DNA of 33,890 nucleotides, from the NCBI GenBank assembly GCA_040007395.1, contig JBDTVG010000123.1, forward strand, positions 1-33,890, read 5' to 3'. Under the pieces are notes generated by a model. It saw nothing but the letters and a program-made list of their open reading frames with translations, ran no database searches and was not told the origin of the DNA. Below are positions 8,827-17,900 of the stretch, in pieces. This DNA comes from DATGFK01 sp040007395. GTDB lineage: Bacteria > Chloroflexota > Anaerolineae > Aggregatilineales > UBA2796. The position numbers were made by a program, and so were the translations under genes. Numbering within the stretch: the first letter of the stretch is position 1; every line of letters starts with the position of its first letter.

Positions 8827-8905
8827 AGTCCCTCTCCCAAAGGAGGGGGACTTCCAAGAGACAATATTTTTCTCTTCACAAGGGAGAGATTGGGGGTGAG
8901 GGCTT
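8827..8905. repeat. Degenerate palindromic dispersed-type repeat
   Basis: AGTCCCTCTCCC at 8827-8838 is mirrored by AGGGAGAGA at 8881-8889, followed by TTGGGGGTGAGGGCTTAGTCCC. The mix of CCCTCTCCC, GGGAGAG and GTGAGGG blocks is the look of small intergenic palindromic elements found in many copies in some bacterial genomes. It lies directly after the stop of the molybdopterin enzyme gene and could also act as a transcription stop. Only one copy is visible here, so the dispersed nature is inference. Confidence 0.45.
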
Positions 8906-8910
8906 AGTCC

Positions 8911-10500
8911 CTATACGTCCAGATCCATGTCATTGTAGCCCGATGCACCGCTAGGATGCAGCGGAGCCTCTGCCTCGATCTGGGGAGTGCCGTCGCCTTC
9001 GTAGGCGCGAACCCGCACATTATGATGACCTTTTGCCGCTTTCACGTTGGCACGCCACAGTATCCATGTTAACGGCGAGAGGGGCGATTTTAGCTGTGCA
9101 GGCTGCCACGGGCCATTATCGACAGAAAGCTCGACCTTCGAGATCCCGCGTGGGCCGCTAAACGCGATCCCGCCCGCTGGAACTGCCCCATCGCTAATAT
9201 GATCCCGATCAAACGTATCAATCACTGACACGGTTTTGAGGAAGGCATTCTTGTCCCAGCCGCGCACGACCCAATAACCATCGTGCGGTTCGCTGATCGC
9301 CTCGATCTTGATAATCCATTTGGGGTTCTTCATACCGTAGCGATTTGGCACAAATAGGCGCATCGGGAACCCGTGAATATCCGCCAATGCTTTGCCGTTC
9401 ATCGCATAAGTCAGTAGGGTACGTTCGTCCATTGCGGACTCCAGCGGCAGCGATTCGGTGTAGCCGTCGGAGCAGGTGAACTTGATCTCGACTACGCCGT
9501 CTTTTAGCCCCGCCATATTCAGGACATCACGCAGCCGAACCGCTGTCCAGCGCGTCGTGCTGATCAGGTTGCCGCCAACGGGGTTAGAGATACATTGCAA
9601 CGTCGCCGTTTGCTCAACGGGTGCCATTTTGAGGATGTCGTCGTAAGACAGCAACAACTGCTGTTTAACCAATCCTTCGACCGACAGATTCCACTTTTTC
9701 TCATCAACGGCAGGCGCAGAGGCCACATTGACATCAACTCGGTAGAAGTTGTCATTAGGCGTAATCTCAGGGCGCGTACCGGGGACAATGGTAAATACAC
9801 CGCTTTGCTCTGTCGCATTGGCGGCTTCCGTCGCCGCCGTATTGGTTGGCACAGCAGCAATTGCTTGGCCCGCACTCGTATCCACTTTGCGGTTCAGCAG
9901 CCCACCCAAACCCCATGCTGCCAGTGTCACAGCGATAGCACTGCCACCAAATTGGTATAGGAATTGGCGGCGAGAGTTGTTCACGGTATCTGGTTGGGCC
10001 ACTGTCGCAGCAGGGAGAGACATAAATTTATCGATGCACCACGCCAGCACATAACCCCAACCGATAAACAGCACACCGAGCCACACGATGCCCAATGTGT
10101 CAATTTTGCTCGATTCGACCAGCAGCGCGATCCCCAATGTTATCACGCCAATCACCATCCCGGCCTGACGCTTCAATTGCGGTTCGAGCAGCGCGTAGAT
10201 CACGCCTGCTACCAGCCCTATCACCATAAACTGCGCCAGCGCCGAAAACTGCTCAAAGCCTTTCGAGGCCGAGTCGGTGGAAACACCGGGCAGCCGCGAG
10301 AAAATGCCTACCATGAGGTCAATGGCTTTGGTCACGACCCCGCCCAACTGTGGGATGCGGACAATCGACTCGAACAGGTCGAAAGCCACCATGGGTAGAT
10401 TCGCCACACGAGAGGCTAAATACATAAGTGCCAATAACGGCGCGGTCAGGGCAAACCCGACTCCCGCCCCGGTAAGAATATGTGTGCGCCGATCTGCCAT
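8911..10500 (-). CDS. Sulfite-oxidase-type molybdopterin oxidoreductase with N-terminal membrane domain and internal Tat signal
   Basis: The 529-residue protein starts with about four membrane helices (roughly 14-32, 85-105, 113-130 and 135-156). A cytoplasmic stretch follows with a twin-arginine motif, SRRQFL at 176-181, and a fifth helix (about 184-203). The extracytoplasmic remainder is an oxidoreductase molybdopterin-binding domain. Cys303, in ATLQCISN, is the expected molybdenum ligand, and RLFVPNRYGMKNPKWI is the conserved core. The last 100 residues look like the Mo-co dimerisation (Ig-like) domain. Tat export fits a cofactor folded in the cytoplasm. Such enzymes oxidise or reduce small oxyanions or similar substrates; the substrate here is unknown. 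The ATG at 10500 has AGGAG about 9 nt upstream. A GT4 gene lies 58 bp upstream on the same strand. Confidence 0.88.
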   Translation of the reverse strand: MADRRTHILTGAGVGFALTAPLLALMYLASRVANLPMVAFDLFESIVRIPQLGGVVTKAIDLMVGIFSRLPGVSTDSASKGFEQFSALAQFMVIGLVAGVIYALLEPQLKRQAGMVIGVITLGIALLVESSKIDTLGIVWLGVLFIGWGYVLAWCIDKFMSLPAATVAQPDTVNNSRRQFLYQFGGSAIAVTLAAWGLGGLLNRKVDTSAGQAIAAVPTNTAATEAANATEQSGVFTIVPGTRPEITPNDNFYRVDVNVASAPAVDEKKWNLSVEGLVKQQLLLSYDDILKMAPVEQTATLQCISNPVGGNLISTTRWTAVRLRDVLNMAGLKDGVVEIKFTCSDGYTESLPLESAMDERTLLTYAMNGKALADIHGFPMRLFVPNRYGMKNPKWIIKIEAISEPHDGYWVVRGWDKNAFLKTVSVIDTFDRDHISDGAVPAGGIAFSGPRGISKVELSVDNGPWQPAQLKSPLSPLTWILWRANVKAAKGHHNVRVRAYEGDGTPQIEAEAPLHPSGASGYNDMDLDV

Positions 10501-10558
10501 TGTTTACTACTCCTTGTGCATTAGCTAAGTATCCTAACACTAACTTAGGCTGTTTTTC

Positions 10559-11689
10559 TTACGTGCCGATAACAGAGTTCACCGAGCGCTTGGCAGAATT
10601 AGTCGATCCGATAAGCTGCTCAATCACCTTAATATGTCCATCGATCATTTTCTCGTGACTGTACTGTGCAGCTCGTTCTCGCGCCAACCGACTGTATCGT
10701 TCGCGCAAGGCACTATCTTGCAGGAAGCTCGCTAGGGCATTGGCAAGCGCTGCTGGATTTTCCGGTTCGACCAATAACGCCGCGTTACCCAATACTTCGG
10801 GGGCAGCGCCCGCCCGCACCGCGACAATTGGTTTGCCCAGCAGCATCGCCTCCAGATAGACGAAGCCGAACGTTTCCTGATAGCTGGGATGGCAGAAAAT
10901 ATCGGCTTGCTGCCATTCACGCGCAAAAGCCAGACTATCTCCAGTTGGCGACAGCCACGACAGCCAAGTGACATTCGCGTTCACCCCAAGTTCATCCGCC
11001 AGCACGTGTAATTGATCCCACTCCAAACCATCGCCCGCGATCCGCAGTTCAACACTTGGATAGTCGGTTTTGAGTAAGGCCAGTGCTTGCAATAACAGGC
11101 CGAATCGTTTGCGCGGATACATCTTTCCCAACGCGAAAATAATGGGGTGATCGTTTGGAATGGCTAGCGGCGTGTTCGCCTGCGCTAGCCATGCGGGTTC
11201 ACGCAGTCCATGTGGGATCACAGTGATCTTCTCTGGCGCAATGTCATACAATTCCACCACCCGATCTTTGGCGTACTGGCTGCCAATCGTAATATGATCG
11301 CTGCGTTCCATCGCCACCCGATCAAAGAAGGCTTGCGCCTCAACCATGGTGCGTACTGGATCGATTTCCCACTGGACGACATCGCCGTAGACCGCGTGTA
11401 CCGAGGTGAGCATCGGCGGGCGGGTAGCCGGATCAAGCCCATAGCCGTCATAGTCAAAGCCGATCACGAGATCCGCGCCGAGGACACGCGGATCGGTGCG
11501 AAGGTCAGTGTTGAACAGGAAGCGGCGCAGCGTCACTTCGACGTAGTTCGAGATGTCGTAGTTGGGCGCGATCACTTCAACGCTATGGTTACTAGCTCTC
11601 AGTCCATCGACAAGCGCATTGAAAAAGACCGCTGTACCGCTGCCATCACCTACTTCGGTAGGCCACGATGTGACGAGTGCAATCTGCAT
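10559..11689 (-). CDS. Glycosyltransferase family 4 (GT-B fold)
   Basis: This 376-residue soluble glycosyltransferase has a GT-B fold. The N-terminal acceptor domain begins MQIALVTSWPTEVGDGSGTA, with the Gly-rich loop near 14-19. The C-terminal donor domain includes ALGKMYPRKRF (187-196), which corresponds to the GRL..KG donor-phosphate site. It also has an EX7E pair at Glu272 and Glu280 in QETFGFVYLEAML, diagnostic of retaining GT4 enzymes. It would transfer a sugar from a nucleotide sugar to a lipid, glycan or small molecule; the acceptor cannot be told. It sits 29 bp downstream of the NYN gene and 58 bp upstream of the molybdopterin enzyme gene, all on the minus strand, so cotranscription is possible. 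The ribosome site is weak. Confidence 0.88.
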   Translation of the reverse strand: MQIALVTSWPTEVGDGSGTAVFFNALVDGLRASNHSVEVIAPNYDISNYVEVTLRRFLFNTDLRTDPRVLGADLVIGFDYDGYGLDPATRPPMLTSVHAVYGDVVQWEIDPVRTMVEAQAFFDRVAMERSDHITIGSQYAKDRVVELYDIAPEKITVIPHGLREPAWLAQANTPLAIPNDHPIIFALGKMYPRKRFGLLLQALALLKTDYPSVELRIAGDGLEWDQLHVLADELGVNANVTWLSWLSPTGDSLAFAREWQQADIFCHPSYQETFGFVYLEAMLLGKPIVAVRAGAAPEVLGNAALLVEPENPAALANALASFLQDSALRERYSRLARERAAQYSHEKMIDGHIKVIEQLIGSTNSAKRSVNSVIGT

Positions 11690-11718
11690 GTAAACCCAAC
11701 CTCATTGATTATTTTGAA

Positions 11719-12288
11719 TTACTTTTTGCGGGAACGGCGCTGCATCTGCATCACCTTTTGGGCGCGGGCTTTCTCCAATTTACGCTCAAAGATAGGCAGC
11801 CAGTAGGCGATTTCCTGTGGGGAGATAGTGGGGTTAGGATCTTTATCGTAGACAAAACTGACGCGCGCTTGTTCGGGCGGCGGTTTACCGGGTTGTATAT
11901 CCACTTCCACCGGGCGAAAGCCAATCATAATGGCGAATTCCGGCGAAGATAGCGTTTCGATGCCGTAAGCATAGGCCAATCGTAAGATGCGCCGATCCGA
12001 CGTGACCATGAGCAGCGGATCTTGTGGATTGATCATCTCACGGGCGCGACGCATCAACAATGTATCGGCCTGTACGCCGGACGGGGCAAAGATTACTTTG
12101 ACATTACTGTTGGAAAGCTGCTTCGAGACACCACCGGGCATACCGTTATCGAAGATCAGTGTCGCCTTGGATCGGCTACGCATACAATAGCTGCGAACTG
12201 CCATTGCCAATTTGGCCTCGTCGTAGGGATCATCCAGCGACAGATCTTGTAATTGCCCGATCAAGTTATGCCCGTCTACCAGCAGCAT
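11719..12288 (-). CDS. NYN-domain protein, YacP-like putative ribonuclease
   Basis: This 189-residue protein belongs to the NYN (PIN-like) superfamily, YacP branch. The N-terminal LLVDGHNLIG carries Asp5 and Asn8, and further acidic residues at the expected places are Asp47 (FDNG), Asp75 (VQADTLLMRR) and Asp98 (VTSDRRI). Together these make up the metal-binding nuclease site. The last 20 residues are strongly basic (ending RRSRKK), which suits RNA binding. In Bacillus the related Rae1/YacP is a ribosome-associated endoribonuclease; the same role here is inference. The ATG at 12288 has AGGA about 8 nt upstream. The gene heads a minus-strand series with the GT4 and molybdopterin enzyme genes, although no functional link between them is obvious. 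Confidence 0.82.
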   Translation of the reverse strand: MLLVDGHNLIGQLQDLSLDDPYDEAKLAMAVRSYCMRSRSKATLIFDNGMPGGVSKQLSNSNVKVIFAPSGVQADTLLMRRAREMINPQDPLLMVTSDRRILRLAYAYGIETLSSPEFAIMIGFRPVEVDIQPGKPPPEQARVSFVYDKDPNPTISPQEIAYWLPIFERKLEKARAQKVMQMQRRSRKK

Positions 12289-12506
12289 TGATATATCCTT
12301 GCTTATGTCGTTTCACTTGACTCTGTATTCTAACAAGGTTTGCGCTTGAAACCTAACCGAACTGTAAAATGTAGGCGATAACGCCGGGGTAAGGTGAATC
12401 AAAACGCAACATGTTATTATCTTTTATCGAATCATCTAGCAGACTTGATCGATTCGGCTTGTACCTGAAATTGTTCTATAAGCTATCTCAATGAGGAGTT
12501 TTACTT
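12289..12506. other. Divergent spacer between the NYN gene and the Gfo/Idh gene
   Basis: About 218 bp separate two divergent genes. An AGGAG lies about 8 nt before the Gfo/Idh ATG at 12507. A TATAAG near 12476-12481 is a possible -10 facing it, but no good -35 is seen. No small gene was recognised. Confidence 0.3.
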
Positions 12507-13508
12507 ATGCCTGACCGTGTTCGCTGGGGAATTATTAGCACCGCCAATATCGCTCGGACTGCCGTTATCCCAGCTATCAAGGAATCGCGCAATGGCATTG
12601 TGATCGCTGTTGCCAGCCGCGATGCAGCCCGCGCCCGTGCCTATGCCGATGAACTGGACATTGAACGCGCCTATGGGTCTTACGAGGAACTCCTTGCTGA
12701 TCCTGACATTGACGCGATATACAACCCGTTGCCCAACGATGGACATGCGCCTTGGAGTATCGCCTCTGCCAAAGCGCATAAGCCCACACTAGTCGAAAAG
12801 CCAATGGCACGTACTGTTGCCGAAGCGAAAACCATCGTCGATGCATTCCGTGCCGAAAAGGTTCTTTTGGCAGAGGCGTTCATGTATCGCTATCACCCAC
12901 AGCACGCCAAAATCCGGGCGCTGCTCGATGAAGGCGTGGTCGGCTCATTGAACCTGATCGAAGCAGTGTTCACCTACTCGTTGCCCATGTCGGATGCGCA
13001 GAATGTGCGTCTTCAGGCCGCTATAGGTGGCGGTGGGTTGTTGGATGTAGGTTGCTACTGCGTCAATCTCTGCCGAATGGTGACAGGCAAAGAACCCGAA
13101 TCGGTCACGGCACAAGCTGTATATGGCAAAGTCTCTGGCGTGGATGAGAATTTTGTCGCGACACTGCGTTTTCCGGGCGATGTACTGGCTTATGTGGCCT
13201 GTGGAATGCGTTCGCTAGTTCGCAACGAATATACCTTAAGCGGTCCCGATGGCAGCATTACTGCCGGTTTGGCGTTTCGTCCGCCGGAAGACGGCCCGAC
13301 AGAGATTCATGTGCGGCGTGGCGACAATCCAATCGAAACGATCGTCATTCCCGCAGCGAACCAGTATACCCTGATGGTTGAGGATTTTGCTGATGCGGTG
13401 CAAAATAAGCGTATCACAACCTACGACCCAATGGATAGTCTTAGCAATATGCGTGTTCTCGATGCATTAGACCGCGCCGCCCGAGAAGGAATCATGGTGC
13501 GGTTATGA
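12507..13508 (+). CDS. Gfo/Idh/MocA family oxidoreductase
   Basis: This 333-residue NAD(P)-dependent dehydrogenase has an N-terminal Rossmann fold with RWGIISTANIA (glycine-poor variant of the nucleotide loop). The hallmark VEKPMA is at 96-101, where Lys98 is the family's conserved lysine. The C-terminal alpha/beta domain includes GGGGLLDVGCYCVNLCRM. The DVGCY form, rather than the DxGxH found in inositol dehydrogenases, points to the branch containing glucose-fructose oxidoreductase-like and dihydrodiol dehydrogenase-like enzymes. The substrate is probably a sugar or polyol and cannot be fixed. The start has a clear AGGAG. The gene appears monocistronic: a separate secreted-protein gene with its own ribosome site begins 111 bp later. 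Soluble, cytoplasmic. Confidence 0.9.
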   Translation: MPDRVRWGIISTANIARTAVIPAIKESRNGIVIAVASRDAARARAYADELDIERAYGSYEELLADPDIDAIYNPLPNDGHAPWSIASAKAHKPTLVEKPMARTVAEAKTIVDAFRAEKVLLAEAFMYRYHPQHAKIRALLDEGVVGSLNLIEAVFTYSLPMSDAQNVRLQAAIGGGGLLDVGCYCVNLCRMVTGKEPESVTAQAVYGKVSGVDENFVATLRFPGDVLAYVACGMRSLVRNEYTLSGPDGSITAGLAFRPPEDGPTEIHVRRGDNPIETIVIPAANQYTLMVEDFADAVQNKRITTYDPMDSLSNMRVLDALDRAAREGIMVRL

Positions 13509-13619
13509 CCGCGGTTTAACAGAAATTTTACAAAATCTCATGGCTGAATTCGTTAAAACTTCACAACATGATTGTAAAACTAAGCCTATAGTGTAACGAT
13601 AATGAAATGAGGTACTGTA

Positions 13620-14528
13620 ATGCAATTGAAAAAGTGGTCTGTTCTAGTCGTTTCAGCGGCAATCATGGGTGGAGTCGCGATTAGTCCGGCGTTCGCACAG
13701 GGTGGCGGGCCGGGGAATGGGTTTGGCCCCGGTGCTGGCTTTGGGCGGGGTAGCACGATATGCAGCACGACTAACTATACCGATGTAGCTGCTCAGGCGT
13801 TGGGCATAACTGGCTCTGAACTGCGGGTCGCGTTGGTAGGCGGCAAATCGATCTCAGACTTGGCAACTAGCAAGAATATCACGGTGCAAACTGTAACGGA
13901 TGCTATCACCACCGCCCAGAAAGCCGATCTGGCTCAAGCCGTCAAGGATGGGTTGCTCACGCAGGCTCAGGCGGATGCCATGTCGTCACGGCAGAATCCA
14001 TCTGTTCCCCCCGCGCCGCCAGCCGCTAACCCACCTGCCACCGAGCAAGCTCCCGCTCCTGCCCCGCGTGCCCCACGCATCCTGCGCGGCGCATTTGAAC
14101 TGCGCGTGCCAGAATTGAATGTGGTGCATCGCGAAACCGTCATTGCACAGGCGCTTGGCATGAGCTGCCCCGATCTGGCGAAGGCGATGATCAGTGGGCA
14201 GACCATAACTCAAGTCGCTGCCAGCAAGAATGTCCAGATGCAAACCGTGATCGATGCGCTCATAAACGCCGAAAAAGCAGCCATCGCTCAAGACGTGAAG
14301 GAAGGGCTAATCACTCAGACTCAAGCTGACGGTAGAATCGTCCGCCTAACCACCGAAATACCGCAGATGCTCAATAACCAACGTCAACGTCCCGGATTTG
14401 GCTTCGGCGGGAATCGTCCTAACCAAGGTGGGTCTCAGTTACCGGGTGGCGCTCAAGGGCAGCCTCCAGCCCCGGGTAATGAGCCGGGACAGCCCCCTGC
14501 CGCTGCGACTCCTAGTGTTTCCAGTTAA
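13620..14528 (+). CDS. Secreted protein with two copies of a 67-residue helical repeat
   Basis: This 302-residue exported protein is not assigned to a named family. A signal peptide covers residues 1-26, with predicted cleavage after AFA. Two homologous modules lie at about 55-121 and 173-240. Both follow the pattern AQALG, then a Gly-(Lys/Gln)-(Ser/Thr)-Ile turn, SKN, QTV.DA, KA..AQ.VK and GL.TQ.QAD. A Pro/Ala-rich linker (125-153) separates them, and the last 50 residues are rich in Gly, Pro and Asn. Each module has one nearby cysteine (Cys48, Cys183), which might pair outside the cell. The start is supported by GAGG 7 nt upstream. A strong hairpin terminator follows about 100 bp downstream. 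A structural or binding role at the cell surface is a guess. Confidence 0.82.
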   Translation: MQLKKWSVLVVSAAIMGGVAISPAFAQGGGPGNGFGPGAGFGRGSTICSTTNYTDVAAQALGITGSELRVALVGGKSISDLATSKNITVQTVTDAITTAQKADLAQAVKDGLLTQAQADAMSSRQNPSVPPAPPAANPPATEQAPAPAPRAPRILRGAFELRVPELNVVHRETVIAQALGMSCPDLAKAMISGQTITQVAASKNVQMQTVIDALINAEKAAIAQDVKEGLITQTQADGRIVRLTTEIPQMLNNQRQRPGFGFGGNRPNQGGSQLPGGAQGQPPAPGNEPGQPPAAATPSVSS

Positions 14529-14626
14529 CAGACGTTGGGATAAGCGGTTTCAAAGATGGGTGTGTGATCAAATCAGCCGGTGAGGTAGACCTACTCCTGA
14601 AAAATTACATAACCTTCCGTTTTATA

Positions 14627-14653
14627 AAAACCCTCGGCACTACCGAGGGTTTT
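14627..14653 (+). terminator. Intrinsic terminator after the secreted-protein gene
   Basis: AAAACCCTCGG (14627-14637), loop CACTA, then CCGAGGGTTTT (14643-14653) make a perfect 11-bp stem with a GC-rich core ending in four T. The symmetric A/T flanks would let it work on either strand, but only the plus-strand gene needs it here. Confidence 0.85.
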
Positions 14654-14954
14654 GCGTATACCACTTTTAAAGTACAATTTCAAGGAGTGATTATTTACAT
14701 TTTCTCTTTACGCATCTAATAACCAATAGACAACCGTTTGAATCTTAGGTTAGAATAGATATATCGTTAAGGTCGCCCTTCTAACTGACGGAGACCTTGT
14801 TTGTTGCAAATAATTTTACGGTATGGGGATGGTTTGATAGATACGTTGCGTTAAACACAAACCTGATAGATGATGCTTTATAGTTAATCATTCAAACCAA
14901 AGCAGGCAAAACACCAAACCAACATTGCGTACACTGAAAGCCTTGGAAACACTC
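14654..14954. other. Leader region of the histidine kinase pair
   Basis: This stretch of about 300 bp lies between the terminator and the first kinase gene. It contains the promoter candidate at 14727-14756 and otherwise AT-rich sequence. No small gene, operator dyad or RNA element was recognised. Confidence 0.4.
14727..14756 (+). promoter_or_regulatory. Candidate sigma-70-type promoter for the histidine kinase genes
   Basis: TAGACA (14727-14732) and TAGAAT (14751-14756) each match consensus at five of six positions and are 18 bp apart. Transcription would begin near 14763, giving a leader of about 190 nt before the ATG at 14955. Confidence 0.45.
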
Positions 14955-17900
14955 ATGACCCAGACTCCAGATACTACATCTGATTATTCACAGTCTCGGC
15001 TGAAATCAATAAATCATCTAGATCGGCTGGTGGTAGCTTCGGTAGTGCTTTGCCTGATCACTGGGTTGCTTGGCTGGAGCATGTCCCAACAGACGTTGTT
15101 TCACGCTGGCAGCATTGATAGGGTAGTGCTGGGTGTCGGTGTCGGATTTTATGTGCTGTTATATGCCAGCCTAGCGTTGCTCTCTTTTCGTACCAATTTT
15201 GGGCTGTATGCCGGGTTCCATACAATAGCCGTTATCGGCGCGTATTTGATGTTCGGACCGTTGGCGGCGCTCATTACCGTACTGCTCGGCAATTTACTCT
15301 CCGAAGCGGGACGGTTGCTGTTTCATGACTATCTGGGATTAACCTCCTATACCGTGCGTGAAGCTGGCACGGACCTCCTGTTCTATATGAGCGCTCATGG
15401 TCTGACAACACTTTTGGGCGGTCTGGTCTACGCTTGGTTGGGCGGGCCACTGCCGCTGACCAGCGTGGGGCAATATCTGATCGTGCCGATTGGCGGAATG
15501 TTTGCCGTCAATGTTATTGTCTATCAATTACTGTTGGCGGCACGCGTCCGCTGGTTAGGTGGGACTCTCCAACAGTTCCAAGCGAGCTTTCCAGCGCTGT
15601 TATTCGGGCAAGCCTTTTCGTTGCCGATTGCCATGCTGATGCCGATCATCTATTACAACGTAAAGATTTCGGCGTTCTTGCTGCTAGCCATTGTAACGGT
15701 GCTGGCGGCTATTTTGTTTCGAGTTTCGGAGCGTTCACGGGGCGCATTGGAACGTCGAATTGTCGAGATGGCAACGCTGAACAGCATTGGACAATCGCTA
15801 GCAACCCGGCTAGATATGCCCGACTTAATGCAGGGCATTTATGAACAGGTCATGCGCCTTCTGGAAGTGGATCTTTTCTATATCGCGCTGTATGTGCCAG
15901 ATATGGAAGCGGTAACTTTTCCGTTCGTCATGGAGAAGGGTCGCCGTGTGCAATGGGAAACGCGCCAGAACGCCAATGGTCTGAGTGAATATATCATGAG
16001 CACAGGTAAGGTGTTGTCCTTGACCGGAGTGCTCAAAGAGGAAGCGGGTAAACTCGGACTCGACTATCTCGAAGGGCAGGCGGTTTCGTATTTGGGCGCA
16101 CCACTGGGAGCCGGCGACGAAGTAATGGGCGTATTAGCTTTGCAAAGTCAGCGCCCTAACGCTTACCGCCGCGCCGAAGTCCAGTTACTGTTGACGATGG
16201 TAGCACAAATCACAATTGCCCTGCGGAACGCAACCCTCTACAACCGTGTCTGGGAAATGGCAGACGAACTTGCCCTGCTCAATAATGTCTCATCAGTCGT
16301 CACAGCAACACTAGATCTGGATATTGTATTGAAAACGACCTGCGCTATTGTGACTCAGGTAGGTCGCGCTGGTAAGACAGGTATTTTCCTCATCAGCGAA
16401 GATGGCACAAAACTTCGCCTTGTCCACTCGATTGGGTTGAGCGACGATTACGTTGCCCAGTTTCAAGATATTCCCCGCGATAGCAACAGTGGGCCAACTC
16501 AGGTGCTAAACCGTGCCTCCGCGATGCCTATCCCTGATGTGCGGACTGATCCGCTGGCTATTGGCTGGCGTTCGCTGGCGGAGGTCGAAGGTTACATTGG
16601 CCTGCTCACTGTGCCGCTAATCGCCAGCGAACGGGTAATCGGCTTCCTTGCCGCGTTCTACGCCGAACCGCACATGTTCGGCAAGAGCGAACTCGACCTG
16701 ATGAACACGCTAGCGAATCAAGTGGCGGTAACGGTTGCCAATGCACGGTTGTACCGGGATACTCAGGTACGCGCTCAGGCCATGTCGCGGTTGGTCGATG
16801 CGTCACGCACGTTTACTGCTTCGCTTGATCTCAGCAGTGTGGCCCAGACAGTGCTTGACGAACTCCAAGGAGTCCTCGCTGCCGATAGGATTGTGCTCTT
16901 TCTGGTAGGCACCCATGGCGATCTGAATATTCTTGCCCAGCGTGGAACTGAAGCGTTAGCAATCCCTACGCCAATGACATCCGACAGGACAATTGCTCAA
17001 GCAATTGCTGCCCGAACTCCCATGTCGCTGCCCAATGAGCGTGCAGAAAATCACGCAGACAACACTGGAAATGAAGCGTTGTTACAGCAGTTTGAGTCCG
17101 AGAGTTTGTATATTCTGCCGTTGGTCAGTCAGGATAAAGTGATCGGTATTGTGCTAGCAGGTCACAAAACGCGGCCTACTTTCAGCGACCGGGAACGCCA
17201 GCTTACCGAAGCGCTGGTTAATCAGGCGGCAACGGCAATTCGCAACGCCCAACTTTATGGGCAAACCGATGCAGCTTTGGCGGATCGTGTCTCTGAACTC
17301 TCTGCGATCGAGGCGATCTCCCGCGAGATCTCCGGCTCATTGGATCTTGCCAGTATTATTGATAATGTACTGGATACCGCGATACGGGTAACACAGGCCG
17401 ATCTGGCGGGCTGTGCTCTAGTGAGTAGTGAAACCATGCTGCGCTATGTCGAACGCGACCCGCAGGGCAGTACGCTCACGCCGCTCAATGAGTCGAGGGA
17501 TCGTGAGTCGGGCATCATTGGACGAGTGATGGCTACTGGTAAGATTGCCCATATTGATGACATACAGGTTGCCTCTGATGCTTATTCTGGTTCGCTGTCG
17601 AATGCGCGATCTGTGTTGTGTGTCCCCATTCTTCGCCAACAGGAACGAGTGGGTGTGCTGATTTTGGAAAGTCGTCAGGTGGGGGCGTTTACGGCGGTTC
17701 ACGAGCAATTTATGGTGAATCTTGCTGAACATGCGGCGCTGGCGATTAGCAATGTTCGGTTGTTTGAGGAGCGCGAAGCCCAAATTGATATGCTCATCAA
17801 GTTTCGCAAGCTGTCTCTAGATTTACTCTCCGCGAATTCACTGCGCGAGGTGATGGATCATATCGTCAGTGCTGCGCTGACGATTGCTCATGCGAAGGAT

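Noticed and set aside
10508..10556. CTAAGT/ACTTAG hairpin with a T-run between the GT4 and molybdopterin enzyme genes
   Set aside because: The T-run follows the stem only on the plus strand, where no gene needs a terminator; the stem is short with a 13-nt loop.
11210..11806. 198-codon plus-strand open frame
   Set aside because: It lies antisense to the GT4 gene and the end of the NYN gene, both with strong family motifs, and has no recognisable domain.
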